From: Chalara sp. BL73
Lineage: Eukaryota; Ascomycota; Leotiomycetes; Helotiales
Reading direction: 5' to 3'
Assembly (NCBI GenBank): GCA_918026815.1
Contig: CAKJVC010000088.1
Location: 1,240,001-1,304,000 of the forward strand
Length of the DNA stretch: 64,000 bases
The position numbers and the translations under genes are program-made. The notes beneath the pieces are model-generated. The model saw nothing but the letters and a program-made list of their open reading frames with translations, did not search any database and was not told the origin of the DNA. Numbering within the stretch: position 1 is the stretch's first letter; the number at the start of each line of letters is the position of its first letter. This document shows, piece after piece, positions 33,083 through 43,284 of the stretch.

Positions 33083-34405
33083 CTATTCGGAAGCAAAGGT
33101 CTTCTCCAGAACAATCTGCCCATTCTTCGGGCTTGGGCCTTTCCTTTCATTGCGACCCACGGCAGTAGCCCCCGGGTTTGTATGAAGGCGATGCCACTCC
33201 TTTCTAGCTGCCTCTTCGTCATCAAGGCTGCGAGATGGGTTGGCACTGCCGTGGGATGAATTAAGGCGCTTCTCAGTCGACATACTGTTGCTCGAGCTAC
33301 GAATTGAAAGTACTGAGCGAATCGAGGCAATGAGAGACTCGGGGGTGCGGCCGTCTTTTAGTAGCGGACCAAATGTTGGAAGGCAAGCTGCAACGACGGA
33401 GCAGCAGGGCTCAATACGCGACCAGATGAAGATGTTTGCCACGACAGCTAAAGCACGTCAGATAGCTCGCGTGATGGTTGGGACAAGACTTACGTCCAAA
33501 GGCATCAGCATGGTGTGCGAGATCTTCGTATAAGAATTGGTGGAAATAATAGATCCGAACTGCCTCTGCAATGACGCAGCTACAACATTTAGTACGATTT
33601 ATCAGGACACCATTACCAAGGTTGCAACATACAAGAAACCAAGCCAGAAGATGCCTATGATAGCAATCTTCCGATTAATGCCCATCTTGAGGCTGCTTAT
33701 GACAGGTAGTGGGAACGACAATATAACGACATCGAAGAACAGATCCAATGAAGCATGGGATATCAGGAATGCTGGAAAATTAATATTGTAGTGATTGTTC
33801 GTCGGCCGAGGATTCCAATGATTTGAGATCGGCGTCCGACTGAATATCAGAGCCTGCGCTGGTTAGCTATTAGCCATCAAAGTCTGCCAGTTGGCAACTT
33901 ACGAAGAATGAACCCAGATACCAGGCAATCATGGCGCCAATCATGATATTGCACGCGGTGCCGAACTTCTTTGTGATGAAGATCCTCTTATAGAAGAGTA
34001 GAATTGAGATCTTGATTACTGATAGGGAAGCAAAAACCATGAACGAGTCGCCATAGATGATCTACTCTTTATCAGCGCTCAATCCATTAATCTCGGGTGT
34101 TATAAATGCCTTAAGAAGGGGCGGTGCTTTCTTTAAACCCAGCTCCTTCTGAGGTCGCCCGATAAGTTCAAGAGCAACAGCAACAATACTATTGACACCA
34201 AGTGCGATACACAAAATCTAGTTCATCAGAATATAATTCAAAGGCTTGACTTCGGCCATCTTACCAGAGCCGCAACGCAAACCCAATCATCAGCTTTTGG
34301 TCCTGATCTTACCCTCCGAGCCAGAAACCTTAGTACGACCGCCGCGGAAGCCAGAATCGGGAAGATGATGCTGACAGTCAGCAGCGCGAGCTCTGTTGAA
34401 TTCAT
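33083..34405 (-). pseudogene. Rhodopsin-domain membrane protein (SAT4/PTH11-like) with one nonsense codon
   Basis: Five exons are visible: 34265-34405, 33903-34217, 33617-33853, 33494-33563 and 33083-33447, with introns of 46-53 bp. The third intron's ends are the least certain. The product has the fungal rhodopsin-domain order: FLARRVRSGPKADDW after the first membrane helix, IKISILLFYKRIF, WYLGSFFALIFSRTP, LPVISSLKMGINRK, WSRIEPCCSVVAACLPTFGPL and a polar C-tail. It would have seven membrane segments. The only defect is TAG at 34062-34064 inside exon 2, in ADKE*IIYGDS, where a polar residue such as Gln (CAG>TAG) would fit. No intron can remove it in frame. It is probably a recent pseudogene, or a sequencing error in a live gene. 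Confidence 0.78.
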
Positions 34406-35626
34406 CTTGTCGAAGACTATGCTTTGAGAGTGCTTATTCGGTTCCCCCAGAATTGGGATACAAAATAAAATAAAACGATGGATAAAGATCTGAGCGAGGC
34501 ACAAAGAAATGAGAATCCAAGTATTAAATTGAGTTCATTGGGGAAACCAGGGATGTCTATTTTCATTCACACTGGTTGAAACGAAAGTTCGCTTATTTTA
34601 AGTCGATCGAGAATTCTTTGTCGAAGGATGTGGACGACGCATGCATCCTTGTAATCGAGGTGACGGTCCCTTTATCTCATCTCTTCGCCTAGGGTTTTAT
34701 GTAACTGAAATATGCCTGCTTATGGTTTGCTGTGGTGTCATCAGACCTCTCGCCGACCTCTATTACCATACCTCGGAACAACGAGAACAGCTTCGAATGC
34801 AGAGTCGACTATTTTTATCTATTATCTCCGGTTTAGCATATCAGGAGGTCCTGGCTTCATTTCGAGTGATGTGTTGCTTCGCAGTAATTCAATATTGCTG
34901 CAAGTCGCCAGCTAAATTGAAATGTTTTGCAACTCATGGGAGCCGTCTATCGTGGAAATTGGGCTAATTATCCGGGATTAATTAACTATAACTCTATGTG
35001 TTACCCAACTTTCGATTCCTGGCCAGGCCTTGGATGCTGATTAGCTCTTAGTCTGCTTCGCGTCGCCACCTGTGTACACGATATGGTGTATAGAGCTCCA
35101 ACTGTTTTGTAGTGTATGATGGAAGCTTTAAAGGCTAGCCATGCGCTTTGTCTTTATCCGGGCCGATCCAGCGCCACACTTCCAGTAGACCATTGGATGA
35201 TTCGACTGAGTACGCGAGGGATTCAAAACATGGTCAGTCACATTACGGATGTCTACTGCTGTACTCCCACACGAACTATTTGCTCTCTCCAGATTCATCC
35301 AGCCAGTGTTCAGAGCCTAATTACATGGTCCTTAATACCGAATGGGCATGATCCTGATCCCTCCACACACGAGCCTTATCTTCAGGATTTATCATTTATT
35401 GAGGCACCAAGTGTATGCCTAGTTATTCGAGAAATGGTTACGGGCATTAAGGAAGCTACACATAGGTTGATTGGTTATAAAAGGTTTCCAGCTCGTGAGT
35501 GTATCAAGGCACAATATTTCTTATACAATATTTTTTCTTGTTCGCAGGCACACCGTTGACCCTACAGGTATATGTCAAAGCAGTTAGCCATATTCATCTG
35601 ATCTTTATTAAAGCGCTCCTAGCAAT
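34406..35626. other. Intergenic, left border of the RiPP-like cluster
   Basis: Frames at 34641-34967 and 35116-35559 (plus) show no family and no Kex2-type repeat. The last few hundred bases are the promoter region of the first UstYa-like gene. Confidence 0.35.
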
Positions 35627-36388
35627 ATGTTATATCCGTGGACGAAGCAAAATTATGCTTTGGTACCAAATGATCATAAGACCGAACCAAAAAGATTGTC
35701 ATTCTTTAGCATATTATCATTCTTCAAAGCGTTCGTTATAGTGTTGGCCGCATTGTGTTGGACTCTGATAGTCTCGGTAGCAAGTTTCCAAGCCGGGAAG
35801 GGTTCTATATCTCCTTTTGGAGACAACAATATCAAGCGTAGGCTTCATCTTCTCAACAAGTAAATTGCAGGCTAAAGAAATGACATAGTTGGTGTTCTTC
35901 AGAGAACTTTCAAATACAATAGGACCTTTGCTGAAGGGACAGACCTATCAGACGCGGCATGGACATCCATATTTCCTGCGCATGGGACTTTTTTCAGCCA
36001 TCCTAATGGTGCGCCAATTTCAACACTCTCAGCTTACCACCAGCTCCACTGCATTGTAAGCCACTCTGTTTGAGCTTTCGGTTCCGTATTTCTAATGAAT
36101 TCTTAGAATGGCATTCGCCACGCATTCTGGCACATCTATGCTGCCGTTCATTCGAATGAGGTTTTTTCTGATGATTCGCTGCCTGCAATGTCTTCCATTC
36201 CTCACGTTCGTCACTGTCTAGATCTTTTACGGCAAACGCTCATGTGTCATGCCGATACAACTCTTGAAGTCAAAGATGTAGAATTGAATGGCGTTCGTGG
36301 GTTCGGTGTAGAGAGACAATGCAAGGATTGGGATCAGCTTGTCCGGCTCACAGAGGAATGGCAACAGACGAGCCATCCTTCATCGTAA
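35627..36388 (+). CDS. UstYa-like (DUF3328) oxidase, copy 1
   Basis: A 219-residue protein has exons 35627-35837, 35889-36055 and 36107-36388 (both introns 51 bp, with good GTAGG/GTAAG donors). A short cytosolic N-tail is followed by one membrane segment (about 34-56, FVIVLAALCWTLIVSVASF). Then comes the DUF3328 domain with both signature motifs: HQLHC at 121-125, followed by NGIRHAFWH, and HVRHC at 159-163, followed by LRQTLMCHADTTLE. UstYa-type proteins close Tyr-ether macrocycles in fungal dikaritin RiPPs and do related oxidations elsewhere. The His/Cys motifs are the proposed metal site. The gene is complete. It faces a second UstYa-like gene only 69 bp away and sits in a run of RiPP-type enzymes. 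Confidence 0.9.
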
Positions 36389-36457
36389 TATCAAGTGCAC
36401 GCGTATAGATATCTTTCACAGAGCTTTTCGTGTCATATTTTATCAATGTGATCAGCC

Positions 36458-37416
36458 TCAAAGGAGATCTTCTAGTAACGGATTCCTTAACGCGGCAACT
36501 TCTGCATTTGACACCATCCTACTCCTCGTCGACTCGATCATCGCATCCCAATCTACACAAGAATGTAAAGTCTTTGTCCCGTCTACAGTCGGTGCATGTG
36601 TTTTATCCCAGTAGAACGTCACCAGTGACGCAGTATCAGGATGACAAGTGAACGATGCCAGAATGCGGTCGAGGCAGTGATCTACCATATTCATCATCAA
36701 TATTACCACTATCAATAAACTGAAAGCACGACTTAAACGTACCTGTATGACTCTCTAAATCAAATCTCTGCTTCTCTGTGATGTTGGGATAATAGTGCTC
36801 TTTATACTTCCATTGCCTTAGCAATTTCTGGCATTTTTCATTAGCCGTCTTTCCCTTTCCCTTGCTCGTGATTTTCAGTAGTGAGAACTTACTACACAAT
36901 GCACCTCATGAAACACGCCTAACCACGCTAAATATCCACCTTCGGGTAGTTCTACACTGGTTCTATTGTTCCTTTCTAATTCCTCCTTCGTGACCCGGAT
37001 ATCGATTGGTGATAAAAGCTTGTGCCATGCCTCATCGATATTCAGGGCGGGAGGGCCGGCGTACTGGGAAAAAGCATATAAATTGCGGGATTTCTGGGAG
37101 TGGCGAACGGTGAGGTTATATATTGCTGGGGTATAATCAGTTCCAAGGCAGGGAGAGTCAGGATTATAAGAAAAAACGAGATACCATTAGGAGGAAGCCA
37201 GTCTCCGACACATTGGCAGAAAACTTTACTTTTAATGATGAGGACGCTGATTATTGAATAGCCCAGTATTAAGACAAGATGTATCCAGAACCCGTGTATT
37301 CCCAATACTTTCGCAGGCCATGAAAACCGCAGAGGTCGCGGAGTAGCAGATTTTCTTTCATCTACATTTCTCTTTTCGACTGCGTCATTTAGGAAGGCCC
37401 GCCTTTCTGAGTCCAT
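36458..37416 (-). CDS. UstYa-like (DUF3328) oxidase, copy 2
   Basis: A 257-residue protein has exons 37185-37416, 36893-37125, 36743-36827 and 36458-36681 (introns of 59, 65 and 61 bp). A polar N-tail precedes one membrane segment (about 47-66, WIHLVLILGYSIISVLIIKS). The luminal DUF3328 domain has GPPALNIDEAWHKLL, then HEVHC at 150-154 (followed by VKLLRQWKYKEHYYP) and HTDHC at 182-186 (followed by LDRILASFTCHPDTASLVTF). These are the two UstYa motifs in the longer 'CHPDTxxxxFxW' subtype, distinct from copy 1. Two different UstYa types together are usual in dikaritin clusters, where they act in sequence or as a pair. The gene is intact. The donor of intron 2 (GTAAGT) follows Cys-Val directly. 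Confidence 0.9.
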
Positions 37417-38866
37417 CTCAGTTTACCATCGAAAGTCCAAGAGAGGAACGGACGGTAAGTAGCCTGTGATAACATTTCACATGTTGTGTCACCAAATCCT
37501 GATCAAAAGCATGACCAGCCTTGAATTAAAACACATATGTAAATCATTCTCAACTGAGGCATCTAGATATTTGGCAAATCTCCAAAGTTTCAAAAAGCTG
37601 TCAAGGGTCATCAATTCGTGCATAGAGCAGATGCGAGCACACTCCCATTGGGACACAAACAGCACACCGAGACAGAATGTAAACGGATGCCTCCATCCTC
37701 GTCGTTACCAAATGTCATCCTATGCATTTCCCAATGATGCATATATTGGTTAAGAACTTGGAACACGCATGAATGTGGCGTTTTCACAAGCTCAACCTTA
37801 CCAAACTTTCACGAGCATTTTTCCCATCGCCGACTCCCATCCCAAATCTCTATTCCTATCGACAAAATCTCAAATCCTCAACAACCTCTATGCCTAGCAA
37901 TAACCCTAGCTCTACAGGACATCGGAGGCAGCCTTATCCCGCGCCAAACCGCTACACCCATACCTTCCTGACGCTTGCTCCCAAAAAGCTATACAAAAAA
38001 AAAAAAAAACAAGAACAGCCACCACCACGCTGGAGGGTGTAAAGACGCGCCGCCATACTACGTTACCAGCGCTTCTCTCAAGGATAAAAGCACATATTAC
38101 CCTCACCCCCCATCCCATAAAAATACACCTTGGGAAAGTCCAGAACCCCGTTTTTAATCCCGAGCCTTCGCATCCGGGACTCAAAGACCAACCCCAAGAG
38201 ACCTCCCCTGCAAGACAGGACAAATCATTGTATTTATTAAGAGATGTCGTGCAACACATCAAAAAAAAAACTCTAAAAAACTTCCCCCCCGACCAGCTGA
38301 ACACACCTTTTTCGCTACGGTACGGATATGACGATCCGGGGGGAGGGGAGGAGCTACACGGTGTCTTAAATGGCCGTCCGTCGTGTGATATCAGCACTTT
38401 CATCGATCGAAAACAAATTTTTGCTGACATCGCAGCTGACCCGGAGGTTTGGTGCGCGGTTTTCGTACCCGTCTCGTGCGCGCCTTCACGGGTCGGAAGC
38501 GACGATCAGTTCTTGTAATGTAACAGGCTGAATCCGGGTTGTCTGATACTGGAAACCCGACGATGCGCCACCCAATACGCCGTCGGGGAATTAGTTTGAC
38601 AGACAGCCCTATGAGAAAAACAAAATTGAAAAGCATTTGGTGTGCATGATATGATGGGACGAACCAGCAGCTGCAGCTGGCACAGAATCCTCGGATTGGA
38701 CCTCCTCTGGTGGATGACCACACCCTTAAAACTCGCCCAAATATTAGCACACTTGGTAGGAAATTTTTGACCGCGGACCCTAATCTTGCGTAACCAAAGC
38801 TTGAAAGATTGCGTGGCCGAAGGACTTGTATTCAATGATACAGGTATATTTATTTGCTGACCAAGT
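37417..38866. other. 1.45 kb intergenic inside the RiPP-like cluster
   Basis: No gene was recognised on either strand. There is a run of about 16 A near 37996-38011 and a 9-A run near 38261. The long minus frame at 37912-38430 has no domain. No repeated core-peptide pattern was found. Confidence 0.4.
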
Positions 38867-40136
38867 CTAGTATATGTAACACAAGCGACCCCTCCTTGTA
38901 TCCAGCATTTCGCTTGCGCGTACAGGTGCAGCCAAATCACCCACATCTAGCTTACGTGCCAACATATCCTCCTCAGTTGTATTCCGTGCTGCGTTCCCCG
39001 AGATCCTTGCTATGCGGGTGGCCGAATCGACCATTTGCCATCTATGCCAGAGTCGATCAAGTTGTGTGTGATGAAGGTAGAACACCGGATCTGGAGAGTA
39101 ATTGTCAGTCTTTAACTGTGTCCTCTGTGACTTTACCGTGCGTATCAAGAGTAATTACCATACGGGGCGGTGATCCTGAGGAAGTCACCGCGAATAGTCA
39201 ACGGGATAGCATTATGAGCACCATGCTCCAGGCGTGAATAGAACACATCGTAGGTGTCAGAGCTCAGGACATCTTCCAATGCGTCAGGTCCAACGTATTT
39301 GATCTTATTATAGGCAAGTGCTGATGAAATAAAGCCTCGTGAGAAGCAGTGCTTCATAGTCTTGTTGACGTCGCCGAAATAGAAGGCTTCCATGTGAGCA
39401 AATGGTCCTTCCGTAACACAATGGCCATTTCCTACGGATCTCGCAGCGCTGGAGTTACCATTGCCCCCAAAACCATACACATTGTCAAACACAGGTGATT
39501 TGGTCAGATCTTCTGCGTCAAGTGACCAGTCCCAGTATCTGAAGCTCATGGTTAGTAGCGGCTCTTAGTTATTATCTAAAGAGGCGAAAACATACATTAG
39601 ATGGCCTTCATAGCCGCAGCGTTCTCTCAAAGCCGTCTCAAAGACATGAAGAAACAATCTATGCCATAACAAAAAGTCCTGAGTATTGTGACCTAGATCT
39701 TAAAGTCAGCGAGGCTGATCACTCTAATCCAACGAAGCTGGGGTTATATACTGTAATTGCCAGCCTTACTATGCGTATAAGGAAAGTCGTCATACAGCGA
39801 CTGCTCAGCATCTCGTACGGATGGCAGATGTCTAAGGCACGAGACTGCGGTAATGTAGGCAAGCTGTTCTGACCTTCTCAATGTTCTCCATTCTCGACGA
39901 ATCGCTGGGCTTCTGCATCGCTTCGCATCGCTTTCCCCAATTCTGGGAAACGGGACAAATAGCCCACCGAAAATAAATCCTGCGGAAAGACAGAGAAGAG
40001 CCATGGCTATCCAAGCAAGCCGGGTAGGGATCAAACATTTGGGTACTGATTTCGTTGATGAATCATCTTTCTCTGAATCCTCATAATCTACGTATTTCGA
40101 ATTAGGGACCTGAGTATAAGTTGCTGAGCCTTTCAT
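38867..40136 (-). CDS. Membrane-anchored tyrosinase, UstQ-type
   Basis: A 355-residue protein has exons 39770-40136, 39596-39692, 39159-39538 and 38867-39090 (introns of 77, 57 and 68 bp). A 45-residue N-tail is followed by one membrane segment (about 45-68, LAWIAMALLCLSAGFIFGG). The tyrosinase domain opens IRREWRTLRRSEQLAYI. Copper site A: His in YTHS, His in HNTQDF and His in LLWHR, then YWDW. The fold-typical FGGNG and CVTEGPFA follow. Copper site B: HGAHNAI (~262) and FYLHH (~287). The end is LCYIY. Tyrosinases hydroxylate or oxidise Tyr with O2. UstQ-like members act on peptide Tyr in ustiloxin-type RiPPs. All six copper-ligand His are present, so the enzyme should be active. Confidence 0.9.
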
Positions 40137-41487
40137 TCTGAATTGGCAACGAGATCAAGAACCCTGCCTAAAAGCAGTCAATATGGACATATTAGCATCC
40201 GTTTAAGCCATACAATTCTTCAACGAATTCATAATGCATACCCACGCCTTCGACCTCTATAACAAAAACGTCGAGACGGGACTCGAGTAAGATCGTGTAT
40301 CGATATTACAGGCTGAAGTTTCAGTGCACTTCTAACAGACACCCGGAGAAGTGCTTCTGTGCTACCAACATAAGCTATTGCTCAACATGTCGGGGCAGGC
40401 TTCGTGCTCCATCCTGTCTTTCAATGAAAAGTCCGACATTACGCATAAATCAGCAGGACTAAAGTTCCCCGAATACATTTGCCTTAGGCTGCCCCTGTCT
40501 CTTTCTTGCTGTGCCATCTTTACAACACTATTTTCTTCAATCTCGATTCCAGCTTGATCGACCCCGTTACAAAAGCTTAATTTACCGGATAAATATGCGG
40601 GCAGCTGCATCTGCATGAGAAAGCGACGCCATCTGACCGTTATTTTACTGCCTTTCTTCCCTCACTAAGCCCAGCTGAGATGATTCCAGACCGTCAACCT
40701 AATGCTACCACCGTCCAAAAAAAGAATGTGAGGAAAGCAATATTACCTCTAGCTTAGCTAGTATGTGTTTTACTTTCAGAATTGTGCTAGGTGCCCTAGG
40801 ACCAGAAGATAACAAGGCCATTGCGTTATCGGATAGATATTGGTTTAGATCTTTTTCTAAACCGCTTGACCTGAGAATCAGCAGTTTTAAATGCACCTCG
40901 TGAAGAATCTCGCCGGAATGGATATCCGCCATCTAGGCGTACTGTGCCTTAGGCTAACAACTGCCGGTAGACGCCTTCATATGCGTATACCAGGGCTGAA
41001 ACATGGTAAAATATTCCACTGTAAAGGTCCTGCCGTGCTGGCTTCGAGTCTATCACGCCACACGGCACAGGTTGGTCCGTGTTGGATGAAGTTTGTTAGC
41101 CACTATAGGGCAGATAACGTTCAGCCAGGTAGGAATGACATGATTCGCCTTACTGTGTGATATGCATGAATGATGCAACGATGGTGACGATTACCATTCC
41201 TCGCTTCCTTTTGGTTCTGGAAAGGACTCAATGTGATACGAATAATACATGCGTTCCCTGCGTAACCACAGCCTTATGGTTGATGCCGATTGGGCCTATT
41301 GACACCAAACGGAGTCGGTGCCTAACTCTTGGTATAAGTACAACTAACACTTTGGTACTCGTGATAGTTGTCTCGTGTTATTGTAGGAATTCTACATCAC
41401 CATCAAACTTAATTTTCTTGATACCAAGAAGCGGGTCTGTAGACTGGCATATCATCGTCCCATCGAGCTCTTTCAACGATACCTACC
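40137..41487. other. 1.35 kb divergent region between tyrosinase and peptide gene
   Basis: The tyrosinase (minus) and the small peptide gene (plus) start outward from this stretch, so it likely holds their shared promoters. A minus frame at 40705-40932 contains EILHEVHLKLLILR, faintly like the first UstYa motif (see findings). No complete gene was found. Confidence 0.4.
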
Positions 41488-41673
41488 ATGCGTTTTATCA
41501 TTCTCTTGGTAGTATCTTTTGCAGCATTTGTGCTTAGTGCACCACTCAATGGTAGGCCTCATAATACTTACTCTTTAAGTTGGAAAAGCGCACTAACCAT
41601 AATAGCTGTACGAGATGAAGCTGAAATCAACCCAGATGATATCGTTGTCTACTCAGAGTACGAAGAAAATTAA
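41488..41673 (+). CDS. Small secreted peptide, candidate RiPP precursor
   Basis: The ATG at 41488 opens a clean signal peptide (RFIILLVVSFAAFVLSA, cleavage expected near residue 18). A 54-bp intron at 41552-41605 has donor GTAGGC, branch cactaac and acceptor AATAG. Because its length is a multiple of three, both forms are open: 43 residues spliced, 61 unspliced. After the signal comes a short acidic leader with one Arg (24), then DDIVVYSEYEEN to the stop, with Tyr at 37 and 40. It lies between the tyrosinase and the O-methyltransferase. Dikaritin precursors have a signal peptide and Tyr-containing cores, but usually many copies cut at Lys-Arg. This one has a single putative core and no KR site. 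The precursor role is inferred from context. Confidence 0.6.
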   Translation: MRFIILLVVSFAAFVLSAPLNGRPHNTYSLSWKSALTIIAVRDEAEINPDDIVVYSEYEEN

Positions 41674-41861
41674 GGATGGATTCCAAGTCTGGCAGCTGCT
41701 ACCCACAATATCTGCAATACGGAATGGAGATTGGATTAGATCATGGCAAAAGCGAAGGAAGATCTGAAGGCTAGTGGAGGTTGATACTTGCTTGGATTCG
41801 CTCATTTGTACACAGATCGTGATTAATTCATTGCTTGGTATTGGGAGTATTTCGAAGTATC

Positions 41862-43284
41862 TCACGGCTTGTCTTCTTCAGTACCTTCCCAAATAGCGTG
41901 TATAAAGGACAAATTAGACCCTTGTGGTTTGGTGATAGGTTGAGGTTTGAACCGCGCATCTGCGAACTCAAATAACTGTGACCAATCTTCCGCATCGCGT
42001 TCTTTCGCATTCTGAATTCCTTTCATCGCAATATCGAAGTTTCTGAGCGAATTAATCAGTTCATGTCAGCTCCGAAATATAAAATTGGAGAGCTGAGATT
42101 TCTATGTGTGGTGAAAATAATCTTACCTCGCATTCCTTTCCTTGTAAGGTGATAATACGCACGGAGGTGGTAAACACAACTCCGATATCAGTACCCGTGC
42201 GCCGCTCTTCAAGGCAGGTATCAATGCTCGCAATATCTTCACGGCATACTTGTCTGACCAGTCATGCAAAATCCAGCGAAGGAGATATGCATCGGCATGC
42301 TTTACGGGCTGCTCCTGAAAGAAATTATGGGCCATGAATAGCAATCTATTTCCTTCCTTCAGATCTTCCGGTACCTTAGCACCATCAATAACGTCTGGTA
42401 AGTCCTGCACTACACACCTGATCCCAGGGAAATGCCTGGCAACATCGACAGCTACAGCGCCTCGACCACCACCCACATCTACCAGCATTCCTGTTGCTAA
42501 AGCTTCCCAAGAAAAACCTTCTAGCAGGTGCTTAGTGCTATATCCTGGACCTGAGTGCATGAAGGTCATTGCATCGGCCATTTGGCTGGCTCGCCTCGGA
42601 TCGTTTCCTACAACTTCAAACATTGGAAGTTTAGTATCATACGCCAAAGCAAAACCGGCCTCGTTTGGTTCCTCTGACCCTGGCCACCTCTCCATTGCAT
42701 CCACAACTCTTGTTGCAGAAGGCCACATCTCTCCGCTCAAGAAGCCGACCAGCTGCCCCAGAAGGGGAGCCTGAGCCAATGCCTTGGATGCAGCAGTATG
42801 AGCTACCACACCAGGTGTTGTCTCGCGGAAGACGTAGTAAGTCATAGCATGTCGTAGGATTCGACGAGCATCCGACTCTGAAATCGAACATGCTTTGGCA
42901 ATAGCGGCAAAAGTAGATGTCTCCTCAAGCGGGAACGACTTCGCAATACCAAATCTTTGAATCGCCTGTGCACTAACCCATGAGTTATGCTATCAAACGT
43001 GTCAGCAATATGAAAAAGGCATGATCCAAAAGCACGAGACGAACATGGTGGCTAGCTATGGAGGCCGCTGGTCCAAGCAGCAATGCTCTCAGCTCATCCG
43101 ACGCCCCCAACACAGCTTCTTGCGAAGCCTGAAGATCCGGCGGTAATGGAAGCCTCGAAGGGGCAGAAATATCAAACGAGGGGGTTGGGAGCTTCTCTGC
43201 TGTGAGATAGGCATCAATTTTTTGAGTATGCTCTTGGATCAGCGATGAAAGCTCGACAATTCTGTTTGGCCTCATTTCCGTCAT
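41862..43284 (-). CDS. SAM-dependent O-methyltransferase (plant COMT-like fungal type)
   Basis: A 427-residue protein has exons 43045-43284, 42127-42989 and 41862-42042 (introns of 55 and 84 bp). It has an N-terminal dimerisation helix region, then a winged-helix part (SAQAIQRFGIAKSFPLEE) and a ripple with GPGYSTKHLLEGFSWE. SAM motif I is VDVGGGRGAVAV (~249). The catalytic-base motif RWILHDWSD has His at about 322. The C-terminal exon adds NAKERDAEDWSQLF and runs to DKP-stop. Fungal members methylate hydroxyls of secondary metabolites, and a Tyr-derived phenol is a natural target here. Convergent with the peptide gene, 188 bp away. All motifs are intact. The first donor (GTTCGT) is weak, but the junction restores HHNSWVSAQA. 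Confidence 0.9.

Noticed and set aside
33617..34217. Splicing the rhodopsin-domain TAG out of exon 2 with an extra intron
   Set aside because: The only donor candidate (GTTTAA) gives the wrong frame after the acceptor, so the stop cannot be removed in frame.
35116..35559. Plus-strand frame as a repeated RiPP precursor
   Set aside because: It has no signal peptide and no repeated core or Lys-Arg pattern. The small ORF at 41488 fits better.
37912..38430. Minus-strand 172-codon frame with a Phe run
   Set aside because: The Phe run comes from the poly-A tract at about 37996-38011 on the other strand. There is no conserved motif.
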